A stretch of 41,578 nt of DNA from NCBI GenBank assembly GCA_002753185.1, contig PDZX01000035.1:1-41578 (forward strand), read 5' to 3'. The notes beneath the pieces were generated by a model that was not told the DNA's origin, made no database searches, and saw only the letters and a list, made by a program, of their open reading frames with translations. The stretch is from Magnetococcales bacterium WMHbin3 (GTDB taxonomy: Bacteria > Pseudomonadota > Magnetococcia > Magnetococcales > Magnetaquicoccaceae). The translations under genes were made by a program, and so were the position numbers. This document shows, one piece after another, positions 23,891 to 33,317 of this stretch (the first letter of the stretch is position 1; each line of letters starts with the position of its first letter).

Positions 23891-24862
23891 ATGGGGCCGA
23901 TGGTCTGGATGACCCGACCGGTATTGGCCGGCTCCCTGGCCATGCTGCTGCTGATCGTGCCACTGCTCTTCCCGCTGCTGGTGCCCTTGCAGTTGTTCGC
24001 CCCCCTGCCCGTGCTGCTGACCACCCTGTGGGGGGGCGAGCGCGCGGGTTGGATCGGCGCCACCATCCCCGTGGTGGCCGCCGCGCTCCTGGGAGGAGGG
24101 ATCCGCTTCCCGCTCACCTCCTTCCTGCTCTTTTTCGGCTTCCCCCTGCTGGCGGCCTGGCTGCTGCGGGGGGGATGGCGGATCACCCACTGCCTGGCGG
24201 CCGCCTTCCTGTTGGGCATGGCCGCCCTGACCCTGCTGTTCGTCGGACTGGCGCTGGCGGGTGTCGATGTCGAGGCCGAAATCGCCCTCCGGCTGGCGGT
24301 GTTCAAGACCAGCCTGATGGCCGCCATTGCCAAGAAAGGCGGGGATGCCGTACTCTTGGCGGAGGTCGGGGCCAGCATCGACCTGCTGATCCGCTTCCTG
24401 GCCCTGCTGCTGCCAGGGGTGGTGGTGTCCGGGTGGTATCTGCTCCAGGCCGGCAATCTCCTGGCCGCCCGCCAACTCGTCGCGCGTCTGGCGCCGGAGG
24501 GGGGACCGTTCCCGGAGGAGGACCTCGCCGAATGGCGCCTCCCGGATTTCCTGGTCTGGCCGATCATCGCCACCGGGGTCTGCGCCTATGCCGCTCAGGG
24601 ATTTTTCCGGGTGCTGGGCGCCAATCTGTTCCTGTTGTTGGCCGTGCCCTGCTTCTTTCAAGGCATGGCCGTGGTCCAGTCCGGATTCCGCCACTTCGCG
24701 GTGGGGCGCTTCGGACGGGCCGTGTTCTACACCGCCTTGCTTTTGTGGGCCCATCTCGTCCCCCTCGTGACGGCGCTGGGCCTGTTCGACATCTGGATCG
24801 ATTTTCGTAAACGGTTTTTCAGCCTCAGCAAGCATGGGGACGGGTCCCCTGGGAGTCAATGA
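23891..24862 (+). CDS. DUF2232 integral membrane protein
   Basis: A 323-residue polytopic membrane protein with about eight hydrophobic segments and a basic C-terminal tail. DUF2232 (YybS-like) genes lie between rpsR and rplI in many bacteria, and this location plus the topology supports the call. The function is unknown. The GTG/ATG region at 23891 has no strong ribosome binding site; a second ATG is three codons later. Confidence 0.8.
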   Translation: MGPMVWMTRPVLAGSLAMLLLIVPLLFPLLVPLQLFAPLPVLLTTLWGGERAGWIGATIPVVAAALLGGGIRFPLTSFLLFFGFPLLAAWLLRGGWRITHCLAAAFLLGMAALTLLFVGLALAGVDVEAEIALRLAVFKTSLMAAIAKKGGDAVLLAEVGASIDLLIRFLALLLPGVVVSGWYLLQAGNLLAARQLVARLAPEGGPFPEEDLAEWRLPDFLVWPIIATGVCAYAAQGFFRVLGANLFLLLAVPCFFQGMAVVQSGFRHFAVGRFGRAVFYTALLLWAHLVPLVTALGLFDIWIDFRKRFFSLSKHGDGSPGSQ

Positions 24863-24865
24863 GCC

Positions 24866-25318
24866 ATGGACGTAATACTTCTCGAAAAAATCGGCAAACT
24901 GGGTGACCTGGGGGCGATCGTCCAGGTCCGGCCCGGCTATGGACGCAATTTCCTGATCCCCCAGGGCAAGGCCCTGCCGGCGACCAGAAAGAACCGCGAG
25001 CATTTCGAACGGGAAAGGCTCGCCCTGGAGGCGCGGCAAAAGGAGATCTACGAGCAGGCCAAGACCCTGGCCGAGCGGATCGCCGGGATCGATGTGGTGC
25101 TGGATCGTCCGGCCGGGGCAGGGGACAAGCTCTTCGGCTCGGTCACCAACTCCGATATCGTCGCCTTCTTCAAGGAACGGGAGATCGAAACCCCGCGCGG
25201 GGCCATCGATGTCCCGCACCCCATCCGCACCCTGGGCGAACACGTCATTCGGATCCGCTTGCACCCGGATATCATTCCGGAAGTCAAGGTCCGGGTGGAA
25301 CGCCGCGCCAATCGTTGA
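24866..25318 (+). CDS. rplI: 50S ribosomal protein L9
   Basis: Ribosomal protein L9, 150 residues. The N-terminal domain has VILLEKIGKLGDLGAIVQVRPGYGRNFLIPQGKALPAT; the long connecting helix and the C-terminal rRNA-binding domain (GDKLFGSVTNSDI ... HPIRTLGEHVIRIRLHPDI) follow. It starts 3 bases after the DUF2232 stop and is separated from fmdB by 11 bases. Confidence 0.98.
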   Translation: MDVILLEKIGKLGDLGAIVQVRPGYGRNFLIPQGKALPATRKNREHFERERLALEARQKEIYEQAKTLAERIAGIDVVLDRPAGAGDKLFGSVTNSDIVAFFKEREIETPRGAIDVPHPIRTLGEHVIRIRLHPDIIPEVKVRVERRANR

Positions 25319-25329
25319 GAGGTGACACC

Positions 25330-25557
25330 ATGCCTTTGTACGACTACAAGTGCGACGCCTGTGGCGCGCGTTTCGAACAGGATCACCCCATGTCTGCCCC
25401 ACCCGTGCGGATTTGCCCCGAGTGCGGCAAGGAAAAGGTGCGCAAACTCCTCACCACCGGCGGTGTCGTGATGGGTGGCGGCTCTCGCTCCGACGCCCCC
25501 TCCATGCCGCCCTCCTGTGGCGCCGGCGGCTGCGGGGGAGGGATGTGCGGAATGTGA
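25330..25557 (+). CDS. FmdB-family zinc ribbon protein
   Basis: A 75-residue protein with the CxxC...CxxC zinc ribbon (DYKCDACGARFEQ ... RICPECGKEKVRKLL) of the FmdB/putative regulatory family and a Gly/Cys-rich tail ending GGCGGGMCGM. The role is unknown. The ATG at 25330 follows GAGAGGTGA at good spacing; an upstream in-frame start overlaps rplI and is less likely. It is the last gene of the ribosomal operon, before a strong terminator. Confidence 0.9.
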   Translation: MPLYDYKCDACGARFEQDHPMSAPPVRICPECGKEKVRKLLTTGGVVMGGGSRSDAPSMPPSCGAGGCGGGMCGM

Positions 25558-25590
25558 TCCCGCGCCTCGCGTGGCCGGCATTGCTTTCGG

Positions 25591-25619
25591 GACCCCTTGG
25601 CGACAAGGGGTCTTTTTTT
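25591..25619 (+). terminator. Intrinsic terminator of the rpsF-fmdB operon
   Basis: GACCCCTTG-GCGA-CAAGGGGTC is a perfect 9-base stem with a tetraloop, followed by seven T. It lies 33 bases after the fmdB stop. Confidence 0.93.
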
Positions 25620-25699
25620 GGCGTGTTTTTTGCCTAAAAATTCCGAAAGTCCCGCGAGATGCGGTATGGCGCCAGAGATCCCCACAAGGCAAGGCTTTC

Positions 25700-26233
25700 G
25701 TGAACGCAGAAATTGCCCTTTCCACTCCCCCCGACCTCATGTCCGTCTTCGACATCGACGAAAGTGAGTATGCCTCCACCCTGGCCACCCTGGCCGAATG
25801 GGGAGACGCCAAGGCGCAACACAACCTTGGCGCCATGTTTCTGGAAGGATTGGAAATCCCCAGGGACTATGCGGCGGCCATGGAGTGGTACGAACAGGCC
25901 GCGCGGCAAGGATACGCCCCGGCCCAGTACGACATCGGCACCATGTTCCTGGAGGGCCTCGGCGTGGAGGCCGACCCGGCCCGCGCCGCAGAGTGGTTCC
26001 TGCTCGCCGCCGGCCAGCGCGACCCCAAGGCCCAGAACAACCTCGGCATCCTCTGCGCCACCGGCGAAGGCATGCCCAGGGACATGATCCAGGCGCGCAT
26101 GTGGTTCCTGTTGGCCGCAAGTGGTGGCCTGGAGGACGCCCGCGACAACCTGGAACTCTCCACCGAGGAGATGACCCCCGACGAAATCGATCGCGCCGCG
26201 CAACTCGCTCGTGACTGGCGCCCAACCCGCTGA
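25700..26233 (+). CDS. Sel1-like repeat protein
   Basis: A 177-residue protein with three to four Sel1/TPR-type repeats of about 36 residues (AQHNLGAMFLEGLEIPRDYAAAMEWYEQAARQGYAPAQYDIG and following copies). Such solenoids bind proteins; no partner can be named. No signal peptide is seen. The GTG at 25700 follows AAGGCAAGG at good spacing; the ATG at 25739 is an alternative that would remove 13 residues. A longer frame would run back through the terminator and is rejected. A 117-base gap separates it from the kinase gene. Confidence 0.85.
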   Translation: MNAEIALSTPPDLMSVFDIDESEYASTLATLAEWGDAKAQHNLGAMFLEGLEIPRDYAAAMEWYEQAARQGYAPAQYDIGTMFLEGLGVEADPARAAEWFLLAAGQRDPKAQNNLGILCATGEGMPRDMIQARMWFLLAASGGLEDARDNLELSTEEMTPDEIDRAAQLARDWRPTR

Positions 26234-26350
26234 ACGCGGCGACCCGTTCACGCGTGCTTTTGTTTGATATGGCGTTCCGCCCGCCGAGGTGATAGACTCT
26301 CGCAAATCGGATCCATCACCAAAGAAAGACCCAAAGCGGATCATATCGCC

Positions 26351-27565
26351 ATGGCGCCCAAAACACCACCGCAATCCGTCGACAAACCGGCAACACCGGT
26401 CTTCGTCAACGCCCTCCCCTCGGAAAAGGACGGCATCATCAAGGTGATCCCGGAAGGATTGGCCCGCAAGGACAAGATCGTCTCCATGATCATCAACGAC
26501 CTGCGCTCGCCCTTGCACGCCCAGGCCGGCCTGCTGAACCTGCTGCTGCGCGAGGGGGGCGAGTCACTGCGTCCCGACCAGAAGGCGCTGGCGGAACAGA
26601 TGCTCTCCATCAACCGCAATCTGATCCAATCCAGCGAACGGCTGTTCCACTTCTACGGGGCGAGCACCTATGGTCTGACCCCCAGCTCCCGGTTCCTCTC
26701 GGCCCGTCAGTTGGTCCAGGATGTCATCCGGGAGGCGCTGCCCCTGGCCCAGTGGCATGAGGTCCGGCTGGTCAACAAGATCAGCGATGAGATGCGCCTG
26801 TTCGTGGATCCGGTGCTCCTGCGGGAGGTGCTGCTCGAACTCTTCTCGAACGCCTTGCGGGCCAGCCGGGCCTACGGTCAGGTGGAGGTGAACGCCTCGG
26901 TCCAGGATGGCAACGATCTCCTCTGGGTGCGCGACGACGGCCAAGGCATCCCCCAGGAACTGCTGCCCCGCCTCTTCACCGAGGGTGGCGCCGCCGCCTC
27001 CGGCGAGCGCGGCTCCACTGTCGGCGACCGCCGGAAACGCGGCACCGGCCTCGGCCTCCCGCTGGCCGCCCGCATCGTCCAGGCCCACGGCGGCACCCTG
27101 AGCGTGGAATCATCGACACCAGGCAAGGGGACCGTGATGGCCATTCGGCTGCCCACGACCAGGCCCCGCATCCTGGTGGTGGATGACCAGAAAATGGACC
27201 TGGACCTCCTGACCATGTATCTGCAACCCCTCAATGTCGCGGTGGTGCCGGCCAGGAACGGCCCGCAGGCCATCGTGGCCCTGGCGGACGGGGCGCGCAA
27301 CATCCAGCGGGGCGGAGGGGGCTTCGACCTGATCATCTCCGACATCAGCATGCCCGGCATGGATGGCTTCTCCCTGCTGGAACAGATCATGGCCGATCCT
27401 TGCACCGCCACCATCCCGGTGATCCTGCTGACCGGCGAGGAGTCCATGGCGCAGCGGGTCAAGGGGTTCCGCATGGGCGCCTCCGATTTCGTCATCAAGC
27501 CGGTCAACGCCGAAGATTTCCGCCTGTGCGTGCGCCGTCTGATCGGCTGCCTGGCAGAGGGGTGA
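26351..27565 (+). CDS. Hybrid histidine-kinase-like/receiver protein lacking the phospho-histidine
   Basis: A 404-residue soluble protein without a sensor domain or membrane helix. The HisKA-like helix (41-60) reads MIINDLRSPLHAQ; the position of the usual His in SHELRTPL is Asn49. The ATPase domain is intact: N box LLELFSNALRAS, G1 VRDDGQGIP, G2 GTGLGLPLAARIVQAHGG. A receiver domain follows, with VVDDQ, phospho-acceptor Asp331 in IISDISMPGMDG and Lys in FVIKPVN. It may therefore bind ATP but not autophosphorylate in the normal way, acting as a phosphatase, scaffold or ATP sensor; this is inference. The ATG at 26351 has only a weak ribosome binding site. The radical SAM gene starts 4 bases after the stop. 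Confidence 0.88.
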   Translation: MAPKTPPQSVDKPATPVFVNALPSEKDGIIKVIPEGLARKDKIVSMIINDLRSPLHAQAGLLNLLLREGGESLRPDQKALAEQMLSINRNLIQSSERLFHFYGASTYGLTPSSRFLSARQLVQDVIREALPLAQWHEVRLVNKISDEMRLFVDPVLLREVLLELFSNALRASRAYGQVEVNASVQDGNDLLWVRDDGQGIPQELLPRLFTEGGAAASGERGSTVGDRRKRGTGLGLPLAARIVQAHGGTLSVESSTPGKGTVMAIRLPTTRPRILVVDDQKMDLDLLTMYLQPLNVAVVPARNGPQAIVALADGARNIQRGGGGFDLIISDISMPGMDGFSLLEQIMADPCTATIPVILLTGEESMAQRVKGFRMGASDFVIKPVNAEDFRLCVRRLIGCLAEG

Positions 27566-27569
27566 TCCT

Positions 27570-28667
27570 GTGAGCCGGGATCCGTTTCTCATCGACAGCC
27601 ACAAACTGATCTATCACCCGGAACGGGCCGCCGCCGTTCTGGCGGTGGACGGCGACTGGGAACGGGCGCGTTCGATCTATCCGATCTACATGGAGATCGC
27701 CCCGGTCGGGGCGTGCAACCATCGTTGCCTGTTCTGCGCGGTGGATTATGTCGGCTACCAGTCCGTGCGCCTGGATGCCGACGTCCTGGCCATGCGCCTC
27801 CCGGAGATGGGACGGCTGGGGGTCAGGAGCATCATGTACGCCGGCGAGGGGGAGCCTCTGTTGCACAAGGAGATGGCCCGCATCGTGACCATGACCCGGC
27901 AGGCCGGGATCGACGTGGCCATCACCACCAATGCCTCGGTCATCCCCCCTGGTTTTCTCGACACCCTGGAGGCGATCTCGTGGATCAAGGTCTCCATCAA
28001 TGCCGGGACTCCCGCCACCTACGCCTATCTGCATCAAACCCGCGAGTCCGATTTCCACAAGGTGCTGGAAAACATGCAGGCCATGACGCAACTGCGGCGC
28101 GAGCGCAATCTCGCCTGCACCCTGGGCGCGCAGATTTTGTTGCTGGAGGAGAATCAGGGGGAGATCGAAACCCTGGCCAGAATCTGCCGGGACGTAATCG
28201 GCCTGGATTATCTGGTGGTCAAGCCCTATTCGCAACACCTGTTCAGCAAGACCCACCGCTACCAGGAGTTCTCCTACGAGGGATTCGTCAACCTGGGCCA
28301 GTCGTTGGCGCACCTGAACAGCGACCGTTTTTCGCTGGTGTTTCGCGGTCACACCATGGCCAAGGTTGTCCAGTCCGAGCGCTATCCCCGATGCATGTCC
28401 GTGCCGTTTTTGTGGGCCTTCGTCATGGCCAACGGCACGGTGTCGGGGTGCAGCGCCTTTCTGCTCGACGAACGTTTCGAGTATGGCAATATTAATGAAA
28501 AAACCTTCCAGGAGATCTGGGAAGGGGAGCGCCGACGGCAAGGTTTCGAACTGGTGAGCCGGGAACTCGACATCGCCGAGTGCCGCGCCAATTGCCGCAT
28601 GGACGAAATCAACCGCTACCTGCACCGCATCCGCACCCGTTCCGTGCCCCACATGAATTTTATTTGA
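27570..28667 (+). CDS. Radical SAM enzyme with SPASM/twitch-like C-terminus
   Basis: A 365-residue radical S-adenosylmethionine protein. The iron-sulfur motif CNHRCLFC has cysteines at 49, 53 and 56, preceded by IYMEIAPVGA; the glycine-rich AGEGEPLLH SAM-binding segment follows. The C-terminal region has further cysteines (RCMSVPFLWAFVMANGTVSGCSAF ... AECRANCRMDEI) as in SPASM/twitch proteins that bind an extra cluster. The substrate is unknown. The start is GTG at 27570, with GAGGGG upstream, directly after the kinase hybrid, suggesting one transcript. It ends 4 bases before the convergent ParA-like gene. Confidence 0.88.
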   Translation: MSRDPFLIDSHKLIYHPERAAAVLAVDGDWERARSIYPIYMEIAPVGACNHRCLFCAVDYVGYQSVRLDADVLAMRLPEMGRLGVRSIMYAGEGEPLLHKEMARIVTMTRQAGIDVAITTNASVIPPGFLDTLEAISWIKVSINAGTPATYAYLHQTRESDFHKVLENMQAMTQLRRERNLACTLGAQILLLEENQGEIETLARICRDVIGLDYLVVKPYSQHLFSKTHRYQEFSYEGFVNLGQSLAHLNSDRFSLVFRGHTMAKVVQSERYPRCMSVPFLWAFVMANGTVSGCSAFLLDERFEYGNINEKTFQEIWEGERRRQGFELVSRELDIAECRANCRMDEINRYLHRIRTRSVPHMNFI

Positions 28668-28671
28668 TTGT

Positions 28672-29712
28672 TCACCAGATGCTGTCGCTGATGAATTTCA
28701 GTTGCGCCTGGATTTTCTTGACCGATTCGTTCACCGTGGTCTTGACGCGGTAGATCGTTTTGGATTCTCCAGGGTTCAATAATTTTATGGGTTTCGACTG
28801 TGCGCTCGATATGCGTCCGCTGCCCAAAAAATCGTCAAGCAATACAATATGGTTGTCTGGATTTTGGGTTGTGAAGTGAGCGATATGGCGTGCCACAATG
28901 TCTCTCACTTTTTCGACATAAAGTTTGGTCTGTTGATTTGGTCGGTTGCGCGATCCTTCACTGGTGGACCAGCCGCAATGGGTCAAAACAACCATTTGAA
29001 TATGGGGTGTGTGTTGGTTGGATGGCATGGTCTTTCTGAATTCGCTGGTCGAATCCGACAGCGTATTGAGTAACAGATTGAGAGAATTGATGGATTGCTG
29101 GTCGGTTCGAACCGGCACGATCAGGGCATCGGAGGCATGCCAGGAAAGATGGGTTGCTCCTGAAAAGAAAGGCGATGTATCGATCAGACAACGTTTTGTC
29201 TTGATGATCTTTTGTTCTTTTTTGATTTCCTGTTTTAAGGAAAGTAGCATGTTGTCGATTGTTTTGGTTTGGAGAGCGCCAGACAGGCTTTTGGCTTGGG
29301 CCAGGGCATTGGCCATTTGTGATGGCAATACGTAAAGCTCTTCTGTTGAGGGTATAAAAAAAATATTTTTATCTTTAAAGTGTTGATTGGTTGCTTCGAT
29401 TTTTCTGGCGACTCGCGTAGCGTATCCAAGGCCAGGAATAAAATATGGCATCAATAGGTTAAAAACTGTTAGGTTATTATTTTGATAGTATTGTTCGTCA
29501 AAAAAATAGGATAAATTACCTTGAGGGCAAGTATCGACGACTAAAAGGTCATCTATTTCAAAGGCAAGGTTAAAAACAAGAGAAGTTTTACCAATCCCGC
29601 CACGCAAATTGCAGATCGTGTATGTGTCGAATTTGGGGATAGGCAAAGGCTGAGCCGTGCCTTCCGCAATGGCATTCTGACGATTGACAATTAAATCAAC
29701 GGCATGCGACAT
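28672..29712 (-). CDS. AT-rich ParA/MinD-like ATPase, orphan
   Basis: A 346-residue P-loop ATPase. Walker A reads NLRGGIGKTSL (37-44): the ParA-type KGGxGKT pattern but with Arg in place of the signature Lys. Asp in LLVVDTCPQGNLSYF, and LIDTSPFFSG (switch/Walker B) match the ParA layout. No ParB or DNA site accompanies it. The codon composition is far more AT-rich than all its neighbours, indicating acquisition. The ATG at 29712 follows AAAGGAG, which forms the last codons of the CHASE2 kinase gene, so the two are coupled; a GTG three codons upstream is less likely. Partitioning, positioning or defence roles are all possible. Confidence 0.8.
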   Translation of the reverse strand: MSHAVDLIVNRQNAIAEGTAQPLPIPKFDTYTICNLRGGIGKTSLVFNLAFEIDDLLVVDTCPQGNLSYFFDEQYYQNNNLTVFNLLMPYFIPGLGYATRVARKIEATNQHFKDKNIFFIPSTEELYVLPSQMANALAQAKSLSGALQTKTIDNMLLSLKQEIKKEQKIIKTKRCLIDTSPFFSGATHLSWHASDALIVPVRTDQQSINSLNLLLNTLSDSTSEFRKTMPSNQHTPHIQMVVLTHCGWSTSEGSRNRPNQQTKLYVEKVRDIVARHIAHFTTQNPDNHIVLLDDFLGSGRISSAQSKPIKLLNPGESKTIYRVKTTVNESVKKIQAQLKFISDSIW

Positions 29713-29717
29713 CTTTT

Positions 29718-32672
29718 TCACTCCTTTCTTGAATTAGTTTTACAGATTCTATCCTGAACTGGCAAACTAATCAAGATCTGTTGCAAGGTCTCACGGGCTG
29801 CATCGAAATCGAACTCCTCGATCTGGCCGGTCAGTTCGGCGATGCGGGCTTCGGCCTCCGGATTGCCGGCCAGGGCGGCGGTCAGGGCGGGGAGTTGCTC
29901 CTTGGCCGCATCCAGATCCCCGTCCTCCAGGGCGGCCAGCAACCGCTCCATGATCTCCCCGCTGCCACCGCTGGCCAGGGTCTGGCAGGAGGTCACCACG
30001 GTCGCCATGGCCACCTCCAGGGCCTCCACCTCGGACGGCTCCCACCCCCCCTCCCGCAGATGGGTATCCAACACCTTGGCGGCCTCGGCCAGATCGGTCA
30101 ACGCCAGATTCCCGGCGCCACCCTTCAGGGCATGGGCGATCCCCTTGGCGGTGGCCGCATCTCCATCGGCCAGTGCCTGCCGAATCCGGGCCGGATCCGT
30201 GGCGCGGGTCATGCCGAAGCGAATCAACGCCTTGCGATAGGCCGCCTCGTCCCCCCAGGCGGCCAGACCCGCCACCACATCCACCCCGGACAGGGCGGGC
30301 AGGGTGGCAGGCGGCTGCGGAACCGCTTCCGGAACCGGGGCCTCCTCGATGGGAATGCCGGCGTCCAGCGGCACCACCTGCTCCATGACCGCGAACAACT
30401 GCTCGAAATCGACCGGCTTGGTGACGTATTCGTCCATGCCGGACTCCAGGCACCGCTCCCGGTCCCCCTTCATGGCATTGGCGGTCATGGCGATGATCGG
30501 CACGCGGGATCCGCCGCCCTTCTCCATGTCGCGGATGGCCAGCGCCGCGTCGAAACCGTTCATGCGCGGCATCTGCACATCCATCAGCACCAGATCGAAA
30601 CGGCCCGGCGTAAAGGTCCGTACCGCCTCGGCCCCATCCCGCGCCACCGTCACCCGGTGACCGGGACGGGTCAGGCGGATGGTCGCCAGATCGATGTTCT
30701 CCTCCACGTCCTCGGCCAGCAGAATGGCCAGGGAGCGCATCCGCCTGCCACTCTGGCCGGCCTTGGGAGTCGCGGCGGCCTGACACTCCGTCACCCCGAC
30801 CGCCTCGGGCATCCGGATCCGGAACCAGAAGACGCTCCCCTGGCCCGATTCGCTGGTGACCCAGATCCTCCCCTCCATCCGCTCGACGATCTTCTTGCAG
30901 ATGGTCAATCCCAGCCCGGTCCCCCCATGGGTGCGGGTGGTGGAGCCGTCGGCCTGGGTGAAGCTCTCGAAGATCGCCTCCAGGCGGTGGGCCGGAATGC
31001 CGATGCCGGTGTCGGCCACCCCGAAGAGCAGGAATGCCTCATTTTCCCTGGCGCGCTCCACCCGCACCGTGACCCCGCCCCGTTCGGTGAACTTGATGGC
31101 ATTGCCGGCCAGATTGACGATCACCTGACGCAAACGGGCCGGATCCCCCCAGAAACAGCTCCCCAAGGCGGCATCCACCTCGACGCCGAGGGTCAGGCCC
31201 TTCATGCGCGCGGCGGCATCCAGGGTCTCCCGCGTGTCGTCGAGCAGCCGGCGCAGATCGAAGAGAATCCGCTCCAGGTTCATCTTGCCGGCTTCCATCT
31301 TGGAGAAGTCGAGAATGTCGTTCAGAAGTCCCAGCAAGGCCCTGGCCGAACCGAGCACCGTGGTGAGCAGCCGGCGCTGCTCGGAGGAGAGCGGGCTGTC
31401 CAGGACCAGCTCGGTCATGCCGATCACGGCGTTCATGGGGGTGCGGATTTCGTGGCTCATGTTGGCCAGGAACTCCGATTTCATGCGGGTCTCCTCCTGG
31501 GCGCGCTGCTTGCGCCGCCGCTCCTCGCCGCCCACCTGCAGGGTGGTGAACAGAAACCCCAACCACATCCCCAAGGTCGGCGTCCCCAGGGGGACGAGCA
31601 CGCCCAGCCGGGCAAAGAGCAGAAAGCCCCCACCCCACAACAGCATGGTCCCGCCGAGTCCCAGTCCGGCATTGAGGATGAAGGCCGTTTCCAGACGCGC
31701 CAGGAGGATGCCCAGCAGGGTGGCCGCCGCCAGGATCGTCCACTGGGCCGCGTTTCCCACGCCGGGATGGGTGCGTCCTTCCAGGATTTGCGCCAGGGCG
31801 TGGGCCTGAATGAGCACCCCGGCCATGTTGCCGTTCTCCTCGGCGGGGTGGGAGACCACGTTGAGGGGGGTGCGATGGCGGTCGCTCAAGGGGAGGTCGC
31901 CGCCGATGATGGCGATCTTGCCGCGCAGCCAGGCGTCGGGGAGCATGGCCACCATGTGGGCCGGATAGGTCGCGAAGGGGGATTCCCCTTTCGGCGCGCC
32001 GCGCCAGGCGATGCGCAGGGTCTCCCTGGCCGGCGGCACCCCCAGCTTGGCCGCCAGCGCCCACACCGCCCCCAGCATGCGCCGTCCGTCGGCGAGCTGG
32101 CGTCCCGGATAGATCCAGCGTACGCTGCCGTCGTGCGAGTCCTTGATCATGTCCGACAGGCCGCGCAGGTCGTCGGGGAGAAAGCGGTCCAGAAACGCCA
32201 TCTGGGCGGTACTCAGGGTGTGGCCGAAGCGGTCCAGGCCGTAGCTCGCCACCAGGGGGATCGTCATGTCGCGCAGCTTTTCCCGCAGCATGGCGTCCTT
32301 TTGGGGTTCCGTGGGTTGATCCAGCAGCACGTCGAGAAAGATCGCGCTGGCCCCCTTGGTTTCCAACTGGGCCAGCAGCGTGGTCAGGAAGGCCCGGTCG
32401 ATGGGCGAGCGGTAGGGGAACATCCGCAAGGTCTCTTCCGTGATGGCGATCACCACGATGTCGGGATGCTGCGGCTCTTCCGGCGCGAGGAGCGCGATGC
32501 GGAAATCGTCCACCCAGTTGCCCATGATGCGAAAGAACGGCAGGTATTCCATGGCGGCGAAGGCGAGCAGCATGGAGAGCAGCCACACGCTCGCCAGCCG
32601 GAGCCGTTGCGGGAAGACCGACTTCGCTCCGGGGCGTCGCCCCGGCTGGAAAATGGCTCGGATGGCGCTCAT
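29718..32672 (-). CDS. CHASE2 hybrid sensor histidine kinase with receiver and HPt domains
   Basis: A 984-residue membrane kinase. One N-terminal helix precedes a periplasmic CHASE2 domain (about 50-310: [43 protein letters not shown]). Three hydrophobic helices follow (about 320-390). The HisKA domain has His407 in [14 protein letters not shown]; the ATPase has [21 protein letters not shown] and GTGLGLTI. A receiver has Asp698 in [13 protein letters not shown]. An HPt domain has His847 in [11 protein letters not shown]. All phosphorelay residues are present. The tail includes a helical stretch of about 70 residues. The start at 32672 is chosen as the ATG preceding the CHASE2-type leader; the longer frame overlaps the previous gene. 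Its stop codon overlaps the ParA-like gene's ribosome binding site. Confidence 0.93.
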   Translation of the reverse strand: MSAIRAIFQPGRRPGAKSVFPQRLRLASVWLLSMLLAFAAMEYLPFFRIMGNWVDDFRIALLAPEEPQHPDIVVIAITEETLRMFPYRSPIDRAFLTTLLAQLETKGASAIFLDVLLDQPTEPQKDAMLREKLRDMTIPLVASYGLDRFGHTLSTAQMAFLDRFLPDDLRGLSDMIKDSHDGSVRWIYPGRQLADGRRMLGAVWALAAKLGVPPARETLRIAWRGAPKGESPFATYPAHMVAMLPDAWLRGKIAIIGGDLPLSDRHRTPLNVVSHPAEENGNMAGVLIQAHALAQILEGRTHPGVGNAAQWTILAAATLLGILLARLETAFILNAGLGLGGTMLLWGGGFLLFARLGVLVPLGTPTLGMWLGFLFTTLQVGGEERRRKQRAQEETRMKSEFLANMSHEIRTPMNAVIGMTELVLDSPLSSEQRRLLTTVLGSARALLGLLNDILDFSKMEAGKMNLERILFDLRRLLDDTRETLDAAARMKGLTLGVEVDAALGSCFWGDPARLRQVIVNLAGNAIKFTERGGVTVRVERARENEAFLLFGVADTGIGIPAHRLEAIFESFTQADGSTTRTHGGTGLGLTICKKIVERMEGRIWVTSESGQGSVFWFRIRMPEAVGVTECQAAATPKAGQSGRRMRSLAILLAEDVEENIDLATIRLTRPGHRVTVARDGAEAVRTFTPGRFDLVLMDVQMPRMNGFDAALAIRDMEKGGGSRVPIIAMTANAMKGDRERCLESGMDEYVTKPVDFEQLFAVMEQVVPLDAGIPIEEAPVPEAVPQPPATLPALSGVDVVAGLAAWGDEAAYRKALIRFGMTRATDPARIRQALADGDAATAKGIAHALKGGAGNLALTDLAEAAKVLDTHLREGGWEPSEVEALEVAMATVVTSCQTLASGGSGEIMERLLAALEDGDLDAAKEQLPALTAALAGNPEAEARIAELTGQIEEFDFDAARETLQQILISLPVQDRICKTNSRKE

Positions 32673-32691
32673 GGTTTCCGTTCTCGTCGTA

Positions 32692-33000
32692 TCACCCCCA
32701 CCAGACGATTTCCGGGCGGGGACGCGGTTGAAAGGCGATTTCCTGGCGGCCGTCGGTGATTTCCGACTGTCGTTGTTGCGACTCTTCCAGCAGGAACTGC
32801 TGGGCCAGATAGGCACCGATCTCCCAGAGCCACTCCTTTTTTTTGCGGGAGAGGGGTGGCCCCTCGTTTTGGGTCACGTCGCCCCGTTCCAGGTGGGCCA
32901 GGGCCTCGCTGCCGTCGCCCAGCACCAGGGTGACGGCCACCGGCACCCCCTCCTCCAGATGGATCGCGTGGCGGACCACGCCCCGGAAACGGTTTTTCAT
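32692..33000 (-). CDS. Small hypothetical protein downstream of yhbY
   Basis: A 102-residue soluble protein that I do not recognise. It has a beta-rich first half ([24 protein letters not shown]) and a helical, Gln/Glu-rich second half with two tryptophans. Its ATG overlaps the yhbY stop codon (ATGA), and it lies 19 bases before the CHASE2 kinase gene, so it is very likely expressed. Confidence 0.75.
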   Translation of the reverse strand: MKNRFRGVVRHAIHLEEGVPVAVTLVLGDGSEALAHLERGDVTQNEGPPLSRKKKEWLWEIGAYLAQQFLLEESQQRQSEITDGRQEIAFQPRPRPEIVWWG

Positions 33001-33293
33001 GGCAGGCGCAGGGTCCGTTTGTCCGGATCCCGCCTGGGACGGTAGAAGATGGCCACATGGCCGATCATGCCCGCCAGTTCGCCACCGGACTCAAGGGCGA
33101 TCCGTTCGGTCAGGGTCTCCTTTTCTTCCTTGTGGTCGTGGAATTTGACCTTGATCAGTTCGTGGGCCTCCAGGGCCAGATCGAGTTCCGCCAGGAGTGC
33201 CGTGCTCACACCTTCGCGGCCCACCAGGATGACGGGTTCGAGGCCGTGGGCGCGGCCTCGCAGGAATTTGCGTTGCGTGGATGTCAATGGCAT
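32997..33293 (-). CDS. yhbY: YhbY-family RNA-binding (CRM domain) ribosome-assembly protein
   Basis: A 98-residue CRM-domain protein that binds precursors of the large ribosomal subunit. The family pattern is clear: LTSTQRKFLRGRAHGLEPVILVGREGVSTALLAELDLALEAHELIKVKF with a downstream GHVAIFYRP. ATG 33293 is preferred over the in-frame GTG 9 bases upstream because GAGGTGA would be its ribosome binding site. It overlaps the next small gene. Confidence 0.93.
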   Translation of the reverse strand: MPLTSTQRKFLRGRAHGLEPVILVGREGVSTALLAELDLALEAHELIKVKFHDHKEEKETLTERIALESGGELAGMIGHVAIFYRPRRDPDKRTLRLP

Positions 33294-33317
33294 GAAGCTC
33301 ACCTCGCGGGTTGGAAA

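Noticed and set aside
29781..32759. A 992-residue plus-strand frame opposite the CHASE2 kinase gene
   Set aside because: The same antisense effect: low-complexity Gly/His/Gln/Arg-rich translation, against a minus-strand frame with all kinase motifs.
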